64,000 bases of DNA from Dipteris shenzhenensis. Its lineage: Eukaryota > Polypodiophyta > Polypodiopsida > Gleicheniales. The DNA lies in assembly GCA_047967505.1 (NCBI GenBank), contig CM106541.1; one strand, written 5' to 3'. Under the pieces are notes generated by a model. That model searched no databases and had not been told where the DNA came from. It worked only from the letters and a program-made list of their open reading frames with translations. Below are positions 24,469 through 36,484 of the stretch, piece by piece. The translations under genes were made by a program, and so were the position numbers. Each line of letters starts with the position of its first letter. The stretch's first letter is position 1.

Positions 24469-25466
24469 TCACTCTCTATGTGCACCTGATCCCTCGCCCA
24501 CCTCTGCTGCGAGCCTATTTGCTTCTTCTTTACATCCAGTCTCTCTGTCCGGATCTCCGGATGGGTTGAATGTGCCTCCCTAAGAATGAAACAAGTTAGA
24601 AAAACTAAGAGCGTCAATTGTAAGACAGTTGTGATAGTCAAATGATAATGAAGAGGAATAGGGTATACTCACATGACATGCTGCCACACTTTCCCAATCG
24701 ATGTGGACTCCTTCTCTCTCCTTCTCCTTAAACCATGCCTTGGCTCCAATCTTGAATGCCCTTCTGTACTCCTTGTTGTCTAGAGGCCTTCCAATCACAA
24801 ATTCCTATGGATCCAAATTCAATTAGTTAGATATGAATGATAAGACATTTGAACATATTAGAAATTCAGTAGAAGATAAATATATAATTACCACCCATGC
24901 CTCATTGTTGTTGAGTTTGCCACCGCTCTTGAGGTGCAAAGAGCCTACAGTCTCCAAGCGTATCCTTGTCACCCTCCGCTGAGGCTCAAATGCATCTGGA
25001 TTCTCCTTGTAATCCTTCTTCACTCTCTTCCAACCCTTCGGGTCTGCCCACCCTAACTTGTGCTTACCCTCCTTAACAACATCCCTTAATTCAGATTTAC
25101 CAAACTTAAGGAGCTTCCCCATGTGAGTAAGAATGGAATTTCGATCAAACTCATACCCTTTAGGATTTGGAAATTGTCTCTTGAAGGCATCTATGATGGC
25201 ATCCTTGGCTTTATTGTCTTGTCGGTTCCAAGGTTTGAATATATCCTTGGGGAAGTGGGTGATCACCAAACTCCTCATGTATCTTGTGACCGCCTTCCCG
25301 TCACATCATCCTGTATAACCTCCCCAATGCTGTTCACTCTATAAAACAGGTCCTCGGGAAAAACAAAGTCCGAAGGATATGTGGTGGATGGAGTAGCATA
25401 GCTAGAGTGAGGAGTGAAGCGAGCACTTAAGGAGCGAGGAGTACGGCCTGTGAGTGGAGAGGGCAA
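24469..25466 (-). pseudogene. Spliced transposon-like gene next to CACTA end
   Basis: Three minus-strand exons join in phase 0. The first runs from about 25,310 to 24,892 (donor GTAATTAT), the second is 24,804-24,673 (44 codons; acceptor ATAG, donor GTGAGTATA), and the third is 24,579-24,469 ending in TGA. The protein reads DIFKPWNRQDNKAKDAI, then GKLLKFGKSELRDVVKEGK, GSLHLKSGGKLNNNEAWV and GRPLDNKEYRRAFKIGAKAW. Its layout (folded N-terminal domain, basic middle, short C-tail) resembles the plant En/Spm-type accessory protein family. Upstream (25,466-25,300) the frame changes just before DGKAVTRYMRS, so either a small intron or a frameshift is present. Its place 0.6 kb inside a CACTA terminus supports a transposon origin. 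The family name is inference. Confidence 0.5.
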
Positions 25467-26030
25467 GGGACGAGATTGCTACTGTGTCTCATGATATAGG
25501 GGAGACCTCGAGTGGTGGGAGTGTGCAAACTCGTCTACATCTATCGCACCACCACAACAGCCTTGACCCTTACTACTCTTTCTGGACCTACGATGTGTAG
25601 GCCCAGGTGATGATCCCTTGGAGGGGGCTACATGGGATGACTGTCGAGTAGGTAAAGCTATCGATGTCCCTGATCTATCCCTCCTGAACTATCCCTGAGG
25701 GGTGTAGGAGAGGGAACAATGGAGGTCTACTGGGATAGCAGAGAGAAGAATCTTGCTGCCTTCGCATCGCTCATTTTTTTACAAACTCGTTGTTTGGGAC
25801 TTCCGACAAAGCCATGGGCTACTAGCAAAGGGATTCCCCAAGGAGTGGGCCCGTGGGGAGTCCACCTAGGGGTAGTCCCCTTAGGAGTTCGCTGAGTGGA
25901 ATCGAAGTGCTCTCCGAATGTGTGATTTGATGCCATGTCTAATTTGGGGGCATTGGACAAACAAAGAACAAACAAGAAAACAAAACCAAACATAAGAGTG
26001 GGTAAGAAGCGGAAAAAGCATACCATACTT
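25467..26030 (-). pseudogene. Possible 5' part of the same transposon gene, broken
   Basis: Minus-strand frame 26,026-25,727 (from an internal Met: MASNHTFGEHFDSTQRTPKG, then proline-rich sequence) precedes the spliced gene. Stops and frame changes follow between 25,726 and 25,470. It could be a disordered N-terminal region, but no motif proves it. Confidence 0.3.
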
Positions 26031-26650
26031 ACACTTTACTTAAAATATAATTTACTACTAAAAACTTTAGTTCAGTTTACTAAAACTATAAAAAGACAAT
26101 TTATTTAAGACCATCATATATTATCATATATCTCCATATAATACATTACCATATGTATCCAAAAGAGCATTCATATACAAAACTTGGGGCCAAAAGAGTG
26201 TTCATATACAAAAAAATTCGCAAAAATAGTATTCACCCTTGATGGGAAGCCTTTTTAGAGTGTGCAAGTGCCTTTCTCTAGGTCTTATATGGGCCAACCC
26301 CACCTGCCGAGAAGAGTTCGATAGGTAGGCACTTATGTGGCACCCAGAGGTATGAGATACGGAGGGACACATTCTTGGCTACTAGACACATATTGGCTAG
26401 GCAAGGTGGGATAGTAGCCTTGTGAGGTGTTTTGGAACTTTGAGGCAGTTCCCTCTAGACGAGGAGGATATGGAGTAGGCACTCTCTCACATGACAGGAG
26501 TAGATGCCACGGTGGCAAAGATAGATGCAATGATACTAGACTCGTGGTGGGAGGGCTTAACAACTACTCAACTCTACATTTTTTGTATGGGTAGTTCTCT
26601 AGGACTAGAGTCCCTCTCAGGGCATAGTTCATTAAGTAGTCACTAGGCTC
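26031..26650. other. No feature recognised
   Basis: No supported gene. Confidence 0.4.
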
Positions 26651-27700
26651 TTATCGATGTAGGTACTACAAGGTCAGCAAGAGGGGCCTGCTAATAGCAA
26701 AGCTTGAGAGAGACCACTAGTATGAGAGACTGTTGGGATGAGAGTGGCATTTTAGATGGGCTTTCCTAGTATTGGATCAGGATTGTGGGCCGCTTGGGCA
26801 AATACCTAGACTATTCGGACTCGGTTCTTTCATATCTAGAGGTAGCACGTAGGAATATCTTTCTATAGGAGTGTTTCCCTCTTAGGAATATCTAGTGGGA
26901 TCCAGGGGAGTGGTTTTGGCTACTAGAGTAGGGCACTCAGGCAGAGTGGTGGAGATGGCCTTATTTTCCTATATGACCCCTGTTTGCCAATGTCTACACT
27001 TGGAGGCATCAGCATGGTGCCCCCCCTCGAGAGAGCAACATTGGGTAGAGTAGGAGGTCCCAAGAGAGGTTATCTCTCGCTTATGGTTGCACCTTTGGAC
27101 CAGCCTATGACCACAAAAGATTTCCTATTCTTATGGATGGTAGCTCGTGGAGGCTTGCCCCCATTGACCCTTGGGGTTGGAGAAGATGTGGGTGGACAAC
27201 ATATGCCATTATTGCACGGATGGAGTGATTGAGACTATACTAGATTGTCTACGGGGATGCCTAGAAGCACAAAGGAGAGTGGCTAGCACCCAATGGTGGA
27301 TGGAGACAGACTTCACTTGGGGGATGATCGCATGGCTCACAGAGAGGGGGTATGCATTCTTGATAGACCCCATTGCCAATCTTCTGGATTCAGAGCCAAA
27401 CTATGGCCAAGATTGAGGCACATGAGGCAGCTCCTCCCAACCGTGTTTGCCTTGCACCTTCAACAGAGTATAGTGTGTGGGAGATAGTTACTAGCATCAC
27501 TGCTTGGAACATCTAGGTTGCCCATTGCAATTTGTTGATGGGAGGGAAGCATGCCATCTGGAGGCCACTCTTCTTGCCATCGGGTAGGACATCATCTACA
27601 CCTTATGGCCCATTTGGGAGTGCAAGATTCTAGAGCGGTTGTCATCCAAAAGGAGGGAGCATTTCTCCAAGGCATGGCCTATAGGCATTTCTACATCCTC
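26651..27700 (+). pseudogene. LINE 3' remnant with zinc-binding RVT tail
   Basis: The plus strand around 27,060-27,270 reads ISRLWLHLWTSL, then a FLWMVARGGLPPLTL-like run, then CHYCTDGVIETILDCLRGC. That order and the CxxC...C pattern match the zinc-binding tail after L1-type RTs in plants. A SVWEIVTSITAWNI-like piece near 27,475 fits the following tryptophan-rich region. Frame changes and stops show decay. Upstream limits are uncertain. Confidence 0.6.
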
Positions 27701-28271
27701 ATTGTGAGAGGTATTCGCTGGCTGCATATCCTACCACCTTGGTTGTTAGCCACTATTCTAGAGCTTCCCTAGGCAGCATACTGGGTTCTCAAGACACAGG
27801 TTGGCCCTTTTTTGGCAAATAGAGGTTCCTTTTCTCTTGAAAAAGGAAGGACCTTCATAGTACTTTTGAGACTTTTCTAAACATTATCATCTGGCAAAGT
27901 TCCTTGTGGTTTCCAACTAAGTATTTGCTACTATATAATGTCCTAGAACTTTCCTACATATTCCTTCTACGTTGTGTTACTTTATGGTTTTCTTGCAAAT
28001 AAAGCAAATGACTCTGGCTAGAGCAAAATCCAAATGTGCTATGGTGTGTAGCATGCTTCAATTAATTTCGATGTTTTGAATAATTAGTTTAAGCTTCAAC
28101 TAGTAATAGCTTAAAGTCATGACCTACACAAGACATCTTGCACGTATTTTCCCATAAATTAGGTATGGGGAGTGAGTTGTGCACAAGAGTCAAGAACAAC
28201 CATGTAAATTAAAGTGAAAAACTTATAAGATGATGTCCGATTGGAATGAAAGTTTAAGTAGGCCTAGGGAT
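27701..28271. other. No feature recognised
   Basis: AT-rich, no supported gene. Confidence 0.4.
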
Positions 28272-29250
28272 GTGGGAAAGAGGTTTGTAATGGATTCAGG
28301 TGGGTTCATCTCTATTTATCCTTCCATAGTAAGGAGGAAAGGTGAGGTACAAGATGTCAAAAAGGGCTATTTGTGGTAAGCGTTAATCATAGGGAAGGGC
28401 CAATGCGAGCATGGGGAAATATAAACTGTTGGTTGACTTGCCATGCAATGGGTCCATTAGTAATATAAGCGAAGGGGTTGATAGGAACATTGAAATAAAT
28501 CCAAGTCCTTTCTATTCACAAACAGGTTGTAGGCTATAGTTGATTAACATACTCCACATGATCTACTGAGTCCATCTACCATTCAAGTTGACCTATGCCA
28601 AATTTGGGATGAGTTGAGGGTTTCCAGTGCCGAGGGGGGGAAGGCAATTGTTCTTCTCTATTGTTACAATGATTCTTTATTACTTAATTGAAATCCATGG
28701 TACATGAATTAGACAACCTACGAAATTGTCTATTCTTCTTATTAGTTGCTCTACAAGTGGGAAAGAGGTTTGTAATGGATTCGGGTGGGTTCATCTCTTT
28801 TTATCCTTCCATAGTAAGGAGGAAAGGCGAGGTACAAGATGTCAAAAAGGGCTATTTGTGGTAAGTGTTAGTCATAGGGAAGGGCCAATGCGAGCATGGG
28901 GAAATCTAAATGGTCGGTTGACTTGCCATGCAATGGGTCCATTAGTAATATAAGCGAAGGGGTTGATAGGAACGTTGAAATAAATCCAAGTCCTTTCTAT
29001 TCACAAACTGGCTGTAGGCCTACATTTGATTAACATAGGACTCAACACGATCTACTGAGGAGTCCATCTACCATTCAAGTTGACCTATGCTAAATTTGGG
29101 ATGAGCTGAGGGTTTCCAGTGCCGAGGGGGGGAAGGCAATTGTTCTTCTCTATTGTTACAATGATTCTTTATTAGTTAATTGAAATCCATGGTACATGAA
29201 TTAGACAACCTATGAAATTGTCTATTCTTCTTATTAGTTGCTCTACAAGT
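28272..29250. repeat. ~485-bp tandem duplication
   Basis: Copies at 28,272-28,756 and 28,757-29,250 begin GTGGGAAAGAGGTTTGTAAT and end TTGCTCTACAAGT. Differences are few and include small insertions in copy 2. No coding content is recognised. Confidence 0.95.
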
Positions 29251-30458
29251 ATGCTTAGGAATTAATGTGATCGGAGAGCATGCCTTTGTTACTAATAGGC
29301 TTACTGTTGGAAAAATAAAACCAAATTACCACGTTATGAAATTGATAGTCTCCTCAATATGAAACCTAATAAAGGAAGGAGCACCCCACCTTCTATCAAG
29401 ACTATGCTAAAAGGATAGTATAAGTGAAGCAATTGCAGGTGAGGATATATAAAGAAAGGATGGAGGAAAAAAATATTAGCATAAGGATAACTGATATACA
29501 AGATTAAAAAGTTATTTCTCCATGTAAATGCTTTAATGATGGGTACCTTAAATATTCTTCATGAGAAATAGAGAAACGCACAAATAGAAAAGAAAACTTG
29601 TGTAGTATAACCTAGCATGTGGGGTTGGGGTATGCTCAAAAGATCTCCTTGTTGGAAAGATTTGCTAGACATTCAAATATTCAAGGTTCTTTCTTTGTAT
29701 AAGATATTGTTGAAGTAATTGTACATACTTTGGTAATTAATTGATGATTCAAGTTTAGGCATTGCACTATGTTAACATCATCTAAAATATGACCTCATAT
29801 TCAAGGGACAAACTAGTGTGCTCCAAAAAATAAATTGTGTACTATCATTTGATTCATAACCTTATTTGCAATACACAAACTCCTTTAGAAGTTTTCCCAT
29901 CTAGTCATTGCACTATGTCATCATACTCATATGATCTCATATCCAAGGGACAACTTGGTTTGCTCCAAATATTAGTTCATTGGAATCTTTTCTTGTGTGG
30001 GTGTGTGTGTGTAAGCTCATGCGTGCACACACATAATAGATTAATAAGATACATGAATAAATGAATTAAATGCCACTAATAGCCTTCTTATGCCCTCCCC
30101 ATCTATTTTTTCCCTTGTAAATTATCAATCACCATTGTAACTTCTCTCATTGCAAAGCCAAAGCTCCTTGCATCCAATTTGCACCAGATTTTAATAGTAA
30201 TCTTCTTTGTGCTTCGGTAGATATTTGCTTCATCATGCCTAAATGTGAATTCTATGTTGTTTTAGTCAATGCATTAGTTATCATAGTAAATATTAGGTAA
30301 CTATCCTAGTATATATAGTTATCCTAGTTGTAGGTATATATTAAAACTAACTATCCTAGTTGTAGGTATATATTAACTAACTATCCTAGTATTAGTAATT
30401 AAATTTTTTTTCTCCTGTAGATTTTTAAATTAGGACACAACTATTGAGGAGCAGTGAC
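29251..30458. other. No gene; short AT repeats
   Basis: Near 30,300-30,390 a TTATCCTAGTTGTAGGTATA-like word is repeated three times. A (GT)n run occurs near 30,000. Confidence 0.4.
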
Positions 30459-30803
30459 TGTTGGAACGTGGGGAAGAATAGATGCATTGTGGCAAGAGGA
30501 GTGAGAACACATAAGATATTGAAATGGGTGTTCTATTGATTTGAGAGGGAAGTCCCTCGTTTATAGAAATGGAAAAAGGGTGTCCTAAATCAATGGCACC
30601 TCTCCTACGTCAATGGCAATCAACCGTATATCATAGGCACCTCCCCGTGTGGGGGCCTTTGTACTACATCACCACCTGTGTCATGGTCTTGACACATCAT
30701 AGCACTAAATGTGCTACACTACCTACACACACTCAAACATGTGTGACTGCGAGTGGATGCACACATGCCACCTAGCAAACCCTTGATCACAAATGTCCCA
30801 ACA
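30459..30803 (-). mobile_element. 345-bp solo LTR
   Basis: Ends are TGTTGGAACG at 30,459 and ATGTCCCAACA ending at 30,803, giving TGTTGG...CCAACA inverted termini. Flanks GTGAC and GTGAG look like a 5-bp target duplication with one mutation. On the minus strand it starts TGTTGGGACATTTGTGATC and has TATAAA at 30,565-30,560, followed by a leader. No primer binding site follows the minus-strand 3' end, so it is a solo LTR. Superfamily is not determined. Confidence 0.75.
30560..30565 (-). promoter_or_regulatory. TATA box of solo LTR
   Basis: TATAAA followed by CGAGGGACTTCCC on the minus strand, about 240 bp from the U3 end. Confidence 0.55.
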
Positions 30804-31741
30804 GTGAGCTCCGGTGGTATGGCATCTGGCTACTTGAGCAGTTAACTTCCCTCATTTGAATCTTGCTAAGAGAGGGTGGGTCCTAGGTAGTTGTGTCCCT
30901 CATAGTAGACCATGGGTGTGTGAGTGGGTGGGTGTGGGTGAAAAAAAGAAAACTATGGATATAATAGAACTGCATGTATTTGAGAATTTGCAATTATATT
31001 GTCCCTTGAAATTTTTTAGTTTTATGTGAACATTGTGTCATGCTTACTTAGTAACCCCTTGGTTTGTTGATAGCCTTTACATGAGGGGCCTTTTTTGGAG
31101 GGGTTCACAAAAGCTAGGGGGGAGGGGGAAATAAGCATATTTAATATAAGTGAGAGGGGCCATGTCTCTTTGGGAGCGCAAGGAACTTTTGTTCGAGCAC
31201 ATACGTGAATCTATTGGTGTTGTGAGGTAACATTACTCACGAATGATCCCCCATGGTGCTTCCAAGAGTTATGGTGCATAAGGGAGGTGGGCTCTAACTT
31301 TTTCTTTCCCACCCACTCCCCACCTCGACATGTTGAGCTTTGTGCCCAATGATTTAACTACACTGCACCTCGTCCAACTCTCGCTTTGTACCCTAAGATA
31401 AAAACTCTCTCTCTTCATGTAGAAGTGAACTTCTCCACTAAGTTTTGTAAAACCCGTGTGGGTCTTAGTGGTTGAGTTATGTTGTGTGCATGTGTTTGAT
31501 TTCTCAAGACCTGTGATGAGTAGTTTGGAAGTCACAACATGAATGTACATTCAGTAGGCCTGCAAACCACAAGATCAAATGAAGGGCACTCCAAATGCAG
31601 GAACTCATGCACGAAGTAGAACGCTACCAGGGTGTACTCGTGCCTATGATAGAATATCCCATTCACACTAGTCAATAGCTTCTATAATGTTGGACAAAAA
31701 AACTGATGATCATGGCTGGCATCGTAGCATGCATTGGAGCT
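30804..31741. other. No feature recognised
   Basis: No supported gene. Confidence 0.4.
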
Positions 31742-32191
31742 TCATCGATTAATCTGTTGAAATTGTTCTAGACAGAGCACGGACTCTACTGTAATGCCAT
31801 TCAAGTATACAACCAATCGTGTCACTTTGGTACACAGTTGGGGCTTGGGAAATGCTTTAGGTAGTACCCAAGTAGAGCATGGAAAGGGATTGCAGATATG
31901 CCTGCAGATGTGCGAATCAATGGCGATTAGCATTGCACAAATGAGTTAATTGCCCATGCCATCCATGCTCTTCCAAATCAGATATCCATAGCTTTTGGGT
32001 GTACAGCCATCGAAGGCAAGAGTCGTGAGGTTGTGGCCTTGCATGCAACATTGCTTATTGTATGACTCGCATTCCCAAAGCATAGAGAGGAACTTACAAG
32101 GTGGGAAGAACTTGGGCGTGGTGTTCTTGCGAATATAGAGAGTGGGTAGGACAGCTAAGCATTGAGCAAGGATGAAGGTAAACGCACACAC
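31742..32191 (-). other. 150-codon frame with one stop, unidentified
   Basis: Two minus-strand frames (32,191-31,946 and 31,933-31,742) are in register and separated by a single TAA. The translation is Cys-rich and not low-complexity (for example SYNKQCCMQGHNLTTL and HICNPFPCSTWVLPKAF). I do not recognise the family. It may be a chance frame or a remnant of a captured or retroelement gene. Confidence 0.25.
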
Positions 32192-32469
32192 TCTCTGTCA
32201 GACTTTTCTCTCTAGGTCCTTGCACACATTGTCTTCCACGCCATTGCCACCTCCCTATCTCTCTCCAACCTCTCCCTCCCTCGCTTTCATTTGATCATCC
32301 CCCACACCATAGCCCCTTGCCCGCTCAAAAGTAGACCTCTGTGACGATTAAGGTGGAAGAAACCCTTCACACTGAGTCTCTCCATTGGCACCCACTGTAG
32401 TAGGACTCTCTGAAGGATAAACGACATAGATGACAGCCTTGAAGTTTTCCACCCTCAATTCCTAGCACT
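32192..32469. other. No feature recognised
   Basis: No supported gene. Confidence 0.3.
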
Positions 32470-33025
32470 GTGTCCTACCTTGAGTAAACTTCGCGATAGA
32501 AACTGGAGAACACAAACTAAAATTTGAAAATTGGAATTGCAGCACTTATCTCAAAGATTCTTTACGAGCGATAGAATAGAGGGAGAGAATAAGGAGATGC
32601 AACATGTGCAACACTCTGGCCCAGAAATAAGGGATGGACTCCCTCGAAGGTCTTTATTGCTATAGAAAATACTTTGTACAACTGACTGGCTCTGAGAAGA
32701 GCATGAAGCTGAGTACAACACTTGAATGAATCTGGGAGGCCTAGGGCCTTTCTTTTATAGACTATGCCTAGCAAAAAGCTAGGTCCTGCTTTCTAAAAGC
32801 TACTTTTACATAAAAAAAGCCAAGAATCTTAGGCTTTCCTTTAAATATGGTGCTTTTGGCACCTTTTTTAATCTTGCGGGTGCTCCTTTTAAAGAGGCGC
32901 CCCCTTGTCCATGCTTTTAGGTCTCGTAGGACCTGCTTTTTGTGCTTTTCTCCCCCACTCTTGGGTCCTTTGCCACTCTCTTAGGTCCTACACATTGCAC
33001 AAACAAGTTCCAACACTTTAACCCA
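32470..33025 (-). mobile_element. LTR-like segment, minus strand
   Basis: A CTATAAAAGA promoter motif lies on the minus strand (TATAAAA = 32,759-32,753). About 250 bp further along that strand is CTCCAGTTTCTATCGCGAAG, which recurs in the LTR-like piece at 36,025-36,005. CTTTTRG-type words are frequent in the presumed U3 (32,780-32,990). Boundaries and target duplication were not found. Confidence 0.4.
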
Positions 33026-33299
33026 TTAGAGGTTAGTGAAATGCATGCATGCCTAGTTCTTGGACTAATCCTAGTCCCTTGTGGTGTCCCCACAGTTCTC
33101 TTTTACTGATGCAAAGCAAAAGTAAAACAAAGCTTATTCTAGTTAACCATAGTCAACTTCTTGAACATCATCAATGCAATAAATATTCCTCCTTATGTCG
33201 GGTGACATCCCCTCAGCTTCTAATCTACAAGAAGTTTGTATTCCCCTCGGCTTCTTTGGCTATAACTCGATCTTTAAATCCAAATTTTAAGGAAGCCAT

Positions 33300-35290
33300 A
33301 AATCGGCATGGCCAATATTTGGGCATATCATACTCATTGACTTCTCATCCATGAGAGGTGTCTTCCTGAAACAAATTCAAGAAAACAGTCCATTATTCTT
33401 CTTGCATTGCCATGCAAGGGTTAGATATTCATAAGACACACTTTATCAATAGAAAAGAGATATTTTGCCTTAATAAAACTATTTCTAGGAATCTTTCCAT
33501 ATCCTCTTTCTTTTGAGAATCCTCTCAAATTTTCTTGAATGAAGTGATAAAATCCATACCAACACTCTTCCAAGTACTGTAAAGTTCAACTTGGAAGCTC
33601 CTTTGGAAAGAACTGTGCATTGAAGAAAATCTGCAATTCTATTCATGGATCTGGTGCTTACTTATACATAAAATAACTTTCTGCAATTTTATGTATGTGC
33701 TAGTCAGACATAAACTTGGAGGGTTCTCAAACTTTCCAAAAGGACATATAACTGAGAGATAAATTGTAAAAACTATGTCAATTTGGCCATAATATTCCAT
33801 GAGAAAAAACATAAAGTTATTCCAAGAAAGCATGGAAACTTTCAAATCCATAATCGATAAACAAGTCCCAATAAAGGGGATGTAGAAATACTTGGTTAGT
33901 GATTATCATATAAATCACTTGCATTAAAAGAACCAAGACTTGAGCATATCATGCTCCATAAACTTCTCATCCATGATGAGTTCCCATGGCTTTCGCTTTT
34001 GACATCTCGTGCCCTTTTAGGGCTAAATGCCCCCCCCCCTCTTTAGCTTTTTTTTAAATTAAAAATTTTACTTTCTCAAAGAATTGGATGCTTATGAGAG
34101 TTGTCCACAAATAGCTTAGCATAAAGCTTTTCTGTGATCTAGAGAATGAAATAAGACTTGTCGAAAACTGATGTCGTATAAACTAAATGCTTTGGAATTT
34201 TCTGAGAAACCGATTCTAACTCTGTATTCTCAGATATCCATAAAGGACTATGGGTGAATTATCGGGGCTATTATAATTGAAATCCTCATGAACTCAGATA
34301 ATATAACTGGGAACTGAAATACTTGGTCAATGATAACATTCTCCCTTAAAGAAGATCTGATATCTAAGCATATGATGCTCCGTGAAGAATAACATAACTT
34401 GATACCATGTCTGCTTATGATCACTAAATATCATAACTGAGATATATGATAACTGAGTATCATACGTTTGTAGTCTCTTGAAATAAGAAAATTGAGTCAT
34501 AATAGAGTATAACCATGCTCATGATTGTTAACTGAACATACTACCCGCAAATAAGTTATGGGCTTGAATCCTAGAGATGATGATTACTATTAATTAGATA
34601 AACCATTGCTCTTAAACTTGGCCATGTATCCACAGGCCACCATAAGTTGGATATAACTTCAAAACTCAAAGAATATTAGAGTCATAATTCACTCTCTTTG
34701 CATCACATGCACCTCTATTCCTCATTGAAAAAAACTTACAATCTTTGGGGAAAATCTCCCTCTAATCTTTATCTTTTCCTCTTTGGCTTCTTTTGTAGAA
34801 GGTCCCTTTTCTTGCTTGACCATATGAAGAGCTAGTACTTGGGCATATTATGCTCTATAATAAGAAAACAACATGACTGGATATCATAACTAAAATCTTT
34901 TGAATGAGATAGAATCATGTCATAATGGATTAGAACCATATTCATGACTGAGCACTGAGGCTGAACTTTGCATATTAGAGATAGTTGTTTCCTTATAAAA
35001 TAAATTCTTCAAGCCATGCTTGAATCGAGTATATACAAATATATATTCCTTGTTCCCGAAACATTCAAGAAAACACAACACACTTCTCTCCTTGTATCAT
35101 AATACAAGGGTTAGGTCTTTTTTTAAAAACAAACTTTATAAACATGCAAGGAGTACTTAACTTGGGATGCTGTTAAAAGCAGCTATGGAAGTATTTGCAT
35201 GTGTTCGTGCCATGAGGAGCGTCCACAGCTTTTGCTTTTGGTATCTTATATTCCTACCTAAGAATTTTAGACTTGGAATACCAATAATTC
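33300..35290. repeat. Region of diverged long-period repeats
   Basis: A TTGGGCATATCATGCTC-like word followed by TTCTCATCCATGA or similar occurs near 33,317, 33,945, 34,365 and 34,840. GAAATACTTGGT recurs near 33,887 and 34,316. A block with CATTCAAGAAAACA and ACAAGGGTTAG occurs near 33,375-33,425 and 35,065-35,115, and a CTTTTGCTTTTGGTATCT-like block near 33,993 and 35,228. No coding sequence is seen. It may be the non-coding interior of the minus-strand element whose primer binding site is at 35,941. Confidence 0.5.
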
Positions 35291-35940
35291 GTGTCTTCAA
35301 GATAGCATTTTCTGCTCAAGAACTACTGTTAAGATAAAAGGAAAGGTATAATTTTGCTCTTGAATACGAATGACCATTAAAAAACTATGGCTGACGGCTG
35401 CAAGCATAAAAACACAGAGGCGTCTACCAAGAATCATGCCCTTAAACCTGAGATCACGAGCACCCATCGTAACATGCTACAAATGGCCAGTTCAATACAG
35501 TAGTAAGGTGCGTCAAGATTACTGAAGTAATCTCCAATGGTGGATGAACCACTCACTAGACGTGGTAGTGGGTTGTCGTTCAATCATGCTCCTATGCTGT
35601 TCTTAGATCGTACGATTCCCTTACCAACCTCCCACATACTTGCGAGCTTCCGCTATTTTCTTGTCCACACAACAATTAAGCGCAGACGTTTATAACAATG
35701 TGTGGATTATCCCCTTCCCTTCATAATCTCGTCGGTCTCTCTCGAAGATGTGTCTTGGATCACTCTTCTTGCTATTAATCAGCCAATTCAACTCCACCAA
35801 AGCATGGCTAGCTGTCTCCTTGTGCCGCTCCAGAAGGAAGATGATTGTATGGAGAGAATACTAATTGCTGATTTCAGGTTGCATCTCTTCATTTTCACTT
35901 GCCTTGCAATCTTGGATCGTCACTTTCCTAAGACCCATAG

Positions 35941-35951
35941 CCCTGATACCA
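35941..35951 (-). other. Primer binding site, minus strand
   Basis: The minus strand reads CTTGTGACA-G-TGGTATCAGGG, an LTR end followed one base later by a tRNA-Met-type site with A to G near its end. It implies a minus-strand LTR element with its 5' LTR to the right and interior to the left. Confidence 0.65.
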
Positions 35952-35952
35952 C

Positions 35953-36470
35953 TGTCACAAGTAGCAAACACTTCCACGCAATATTTTTGCAAGATTTCAC
36001 AAGAACTTCGCGATAGAAACTGGAGAGAACTTTTTTACTATGTGGCAACTAACAGTTTTGGGAATAATTTATTTGTTGTCCATGTTGTTCCATTATGGTG
36101 GCAAATCAAATAGAAGCAAAAGGTACAGCTAGAAGTGCGTCCAATTGTTTCAAAAGTCTTGCTTAAGGTGGATCGACACTGTGGCTATGTTTGGCTGAAC
36201 TGTGGCTGCAAATCTCTCCCTTCTCAATTGCAAAGAAAGTGGCTGATCTTCACTGTGGCAACCACATGGGGCTGCATAGCAGGACATAAGAGGGCCGCAT
36301 AATAGGATTTAGAAGAGGGTTGAAGCATCTCGAGTAGCAAGCCCTGATATTGTATCACATATATGGCACTCTGTCCTGGTAAGAAGACTCCACACGTTTT
36401 CTATCAAATATTTGTGATAGCAGTGGCATACATTGTGCCGATAGAGAGTATCTTACCATACACTTGCACA
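35953..36470 (-). mobile_element. Putative 5' LTR fragment or leader, minus strand
   Basis: On the minus strand it ends ...TTTGCTACTTGTGACA at 35,953, just before the primer binding site. It carries CTCCAGTTTCTATCGCGAAG (36,025-36,006), shared with 32,506-32,487. The right boundary is unclear because a second primer-site-like sequence lies at 36,472-36,484. Confidence 0.4.
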
Positions 36471-36471
36471 G

Positions 36472-36484
36472 AGCTCTAATACCA
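36472..36484 (-). other. Second primer-binding-site-like sequence
   Basis: The minus strand reads TTGGTATTAGAGCTC, one substitution from the TGGTATCAGAGC core. It could mark an older nested element or be chance; no convincing LTR end precedes it. Confidence 0.3.

Noticed and set aside
26031-31000. Second CACTA terminus
   Set aside because: I looked for TTGTAGTG-type ends and saw none.
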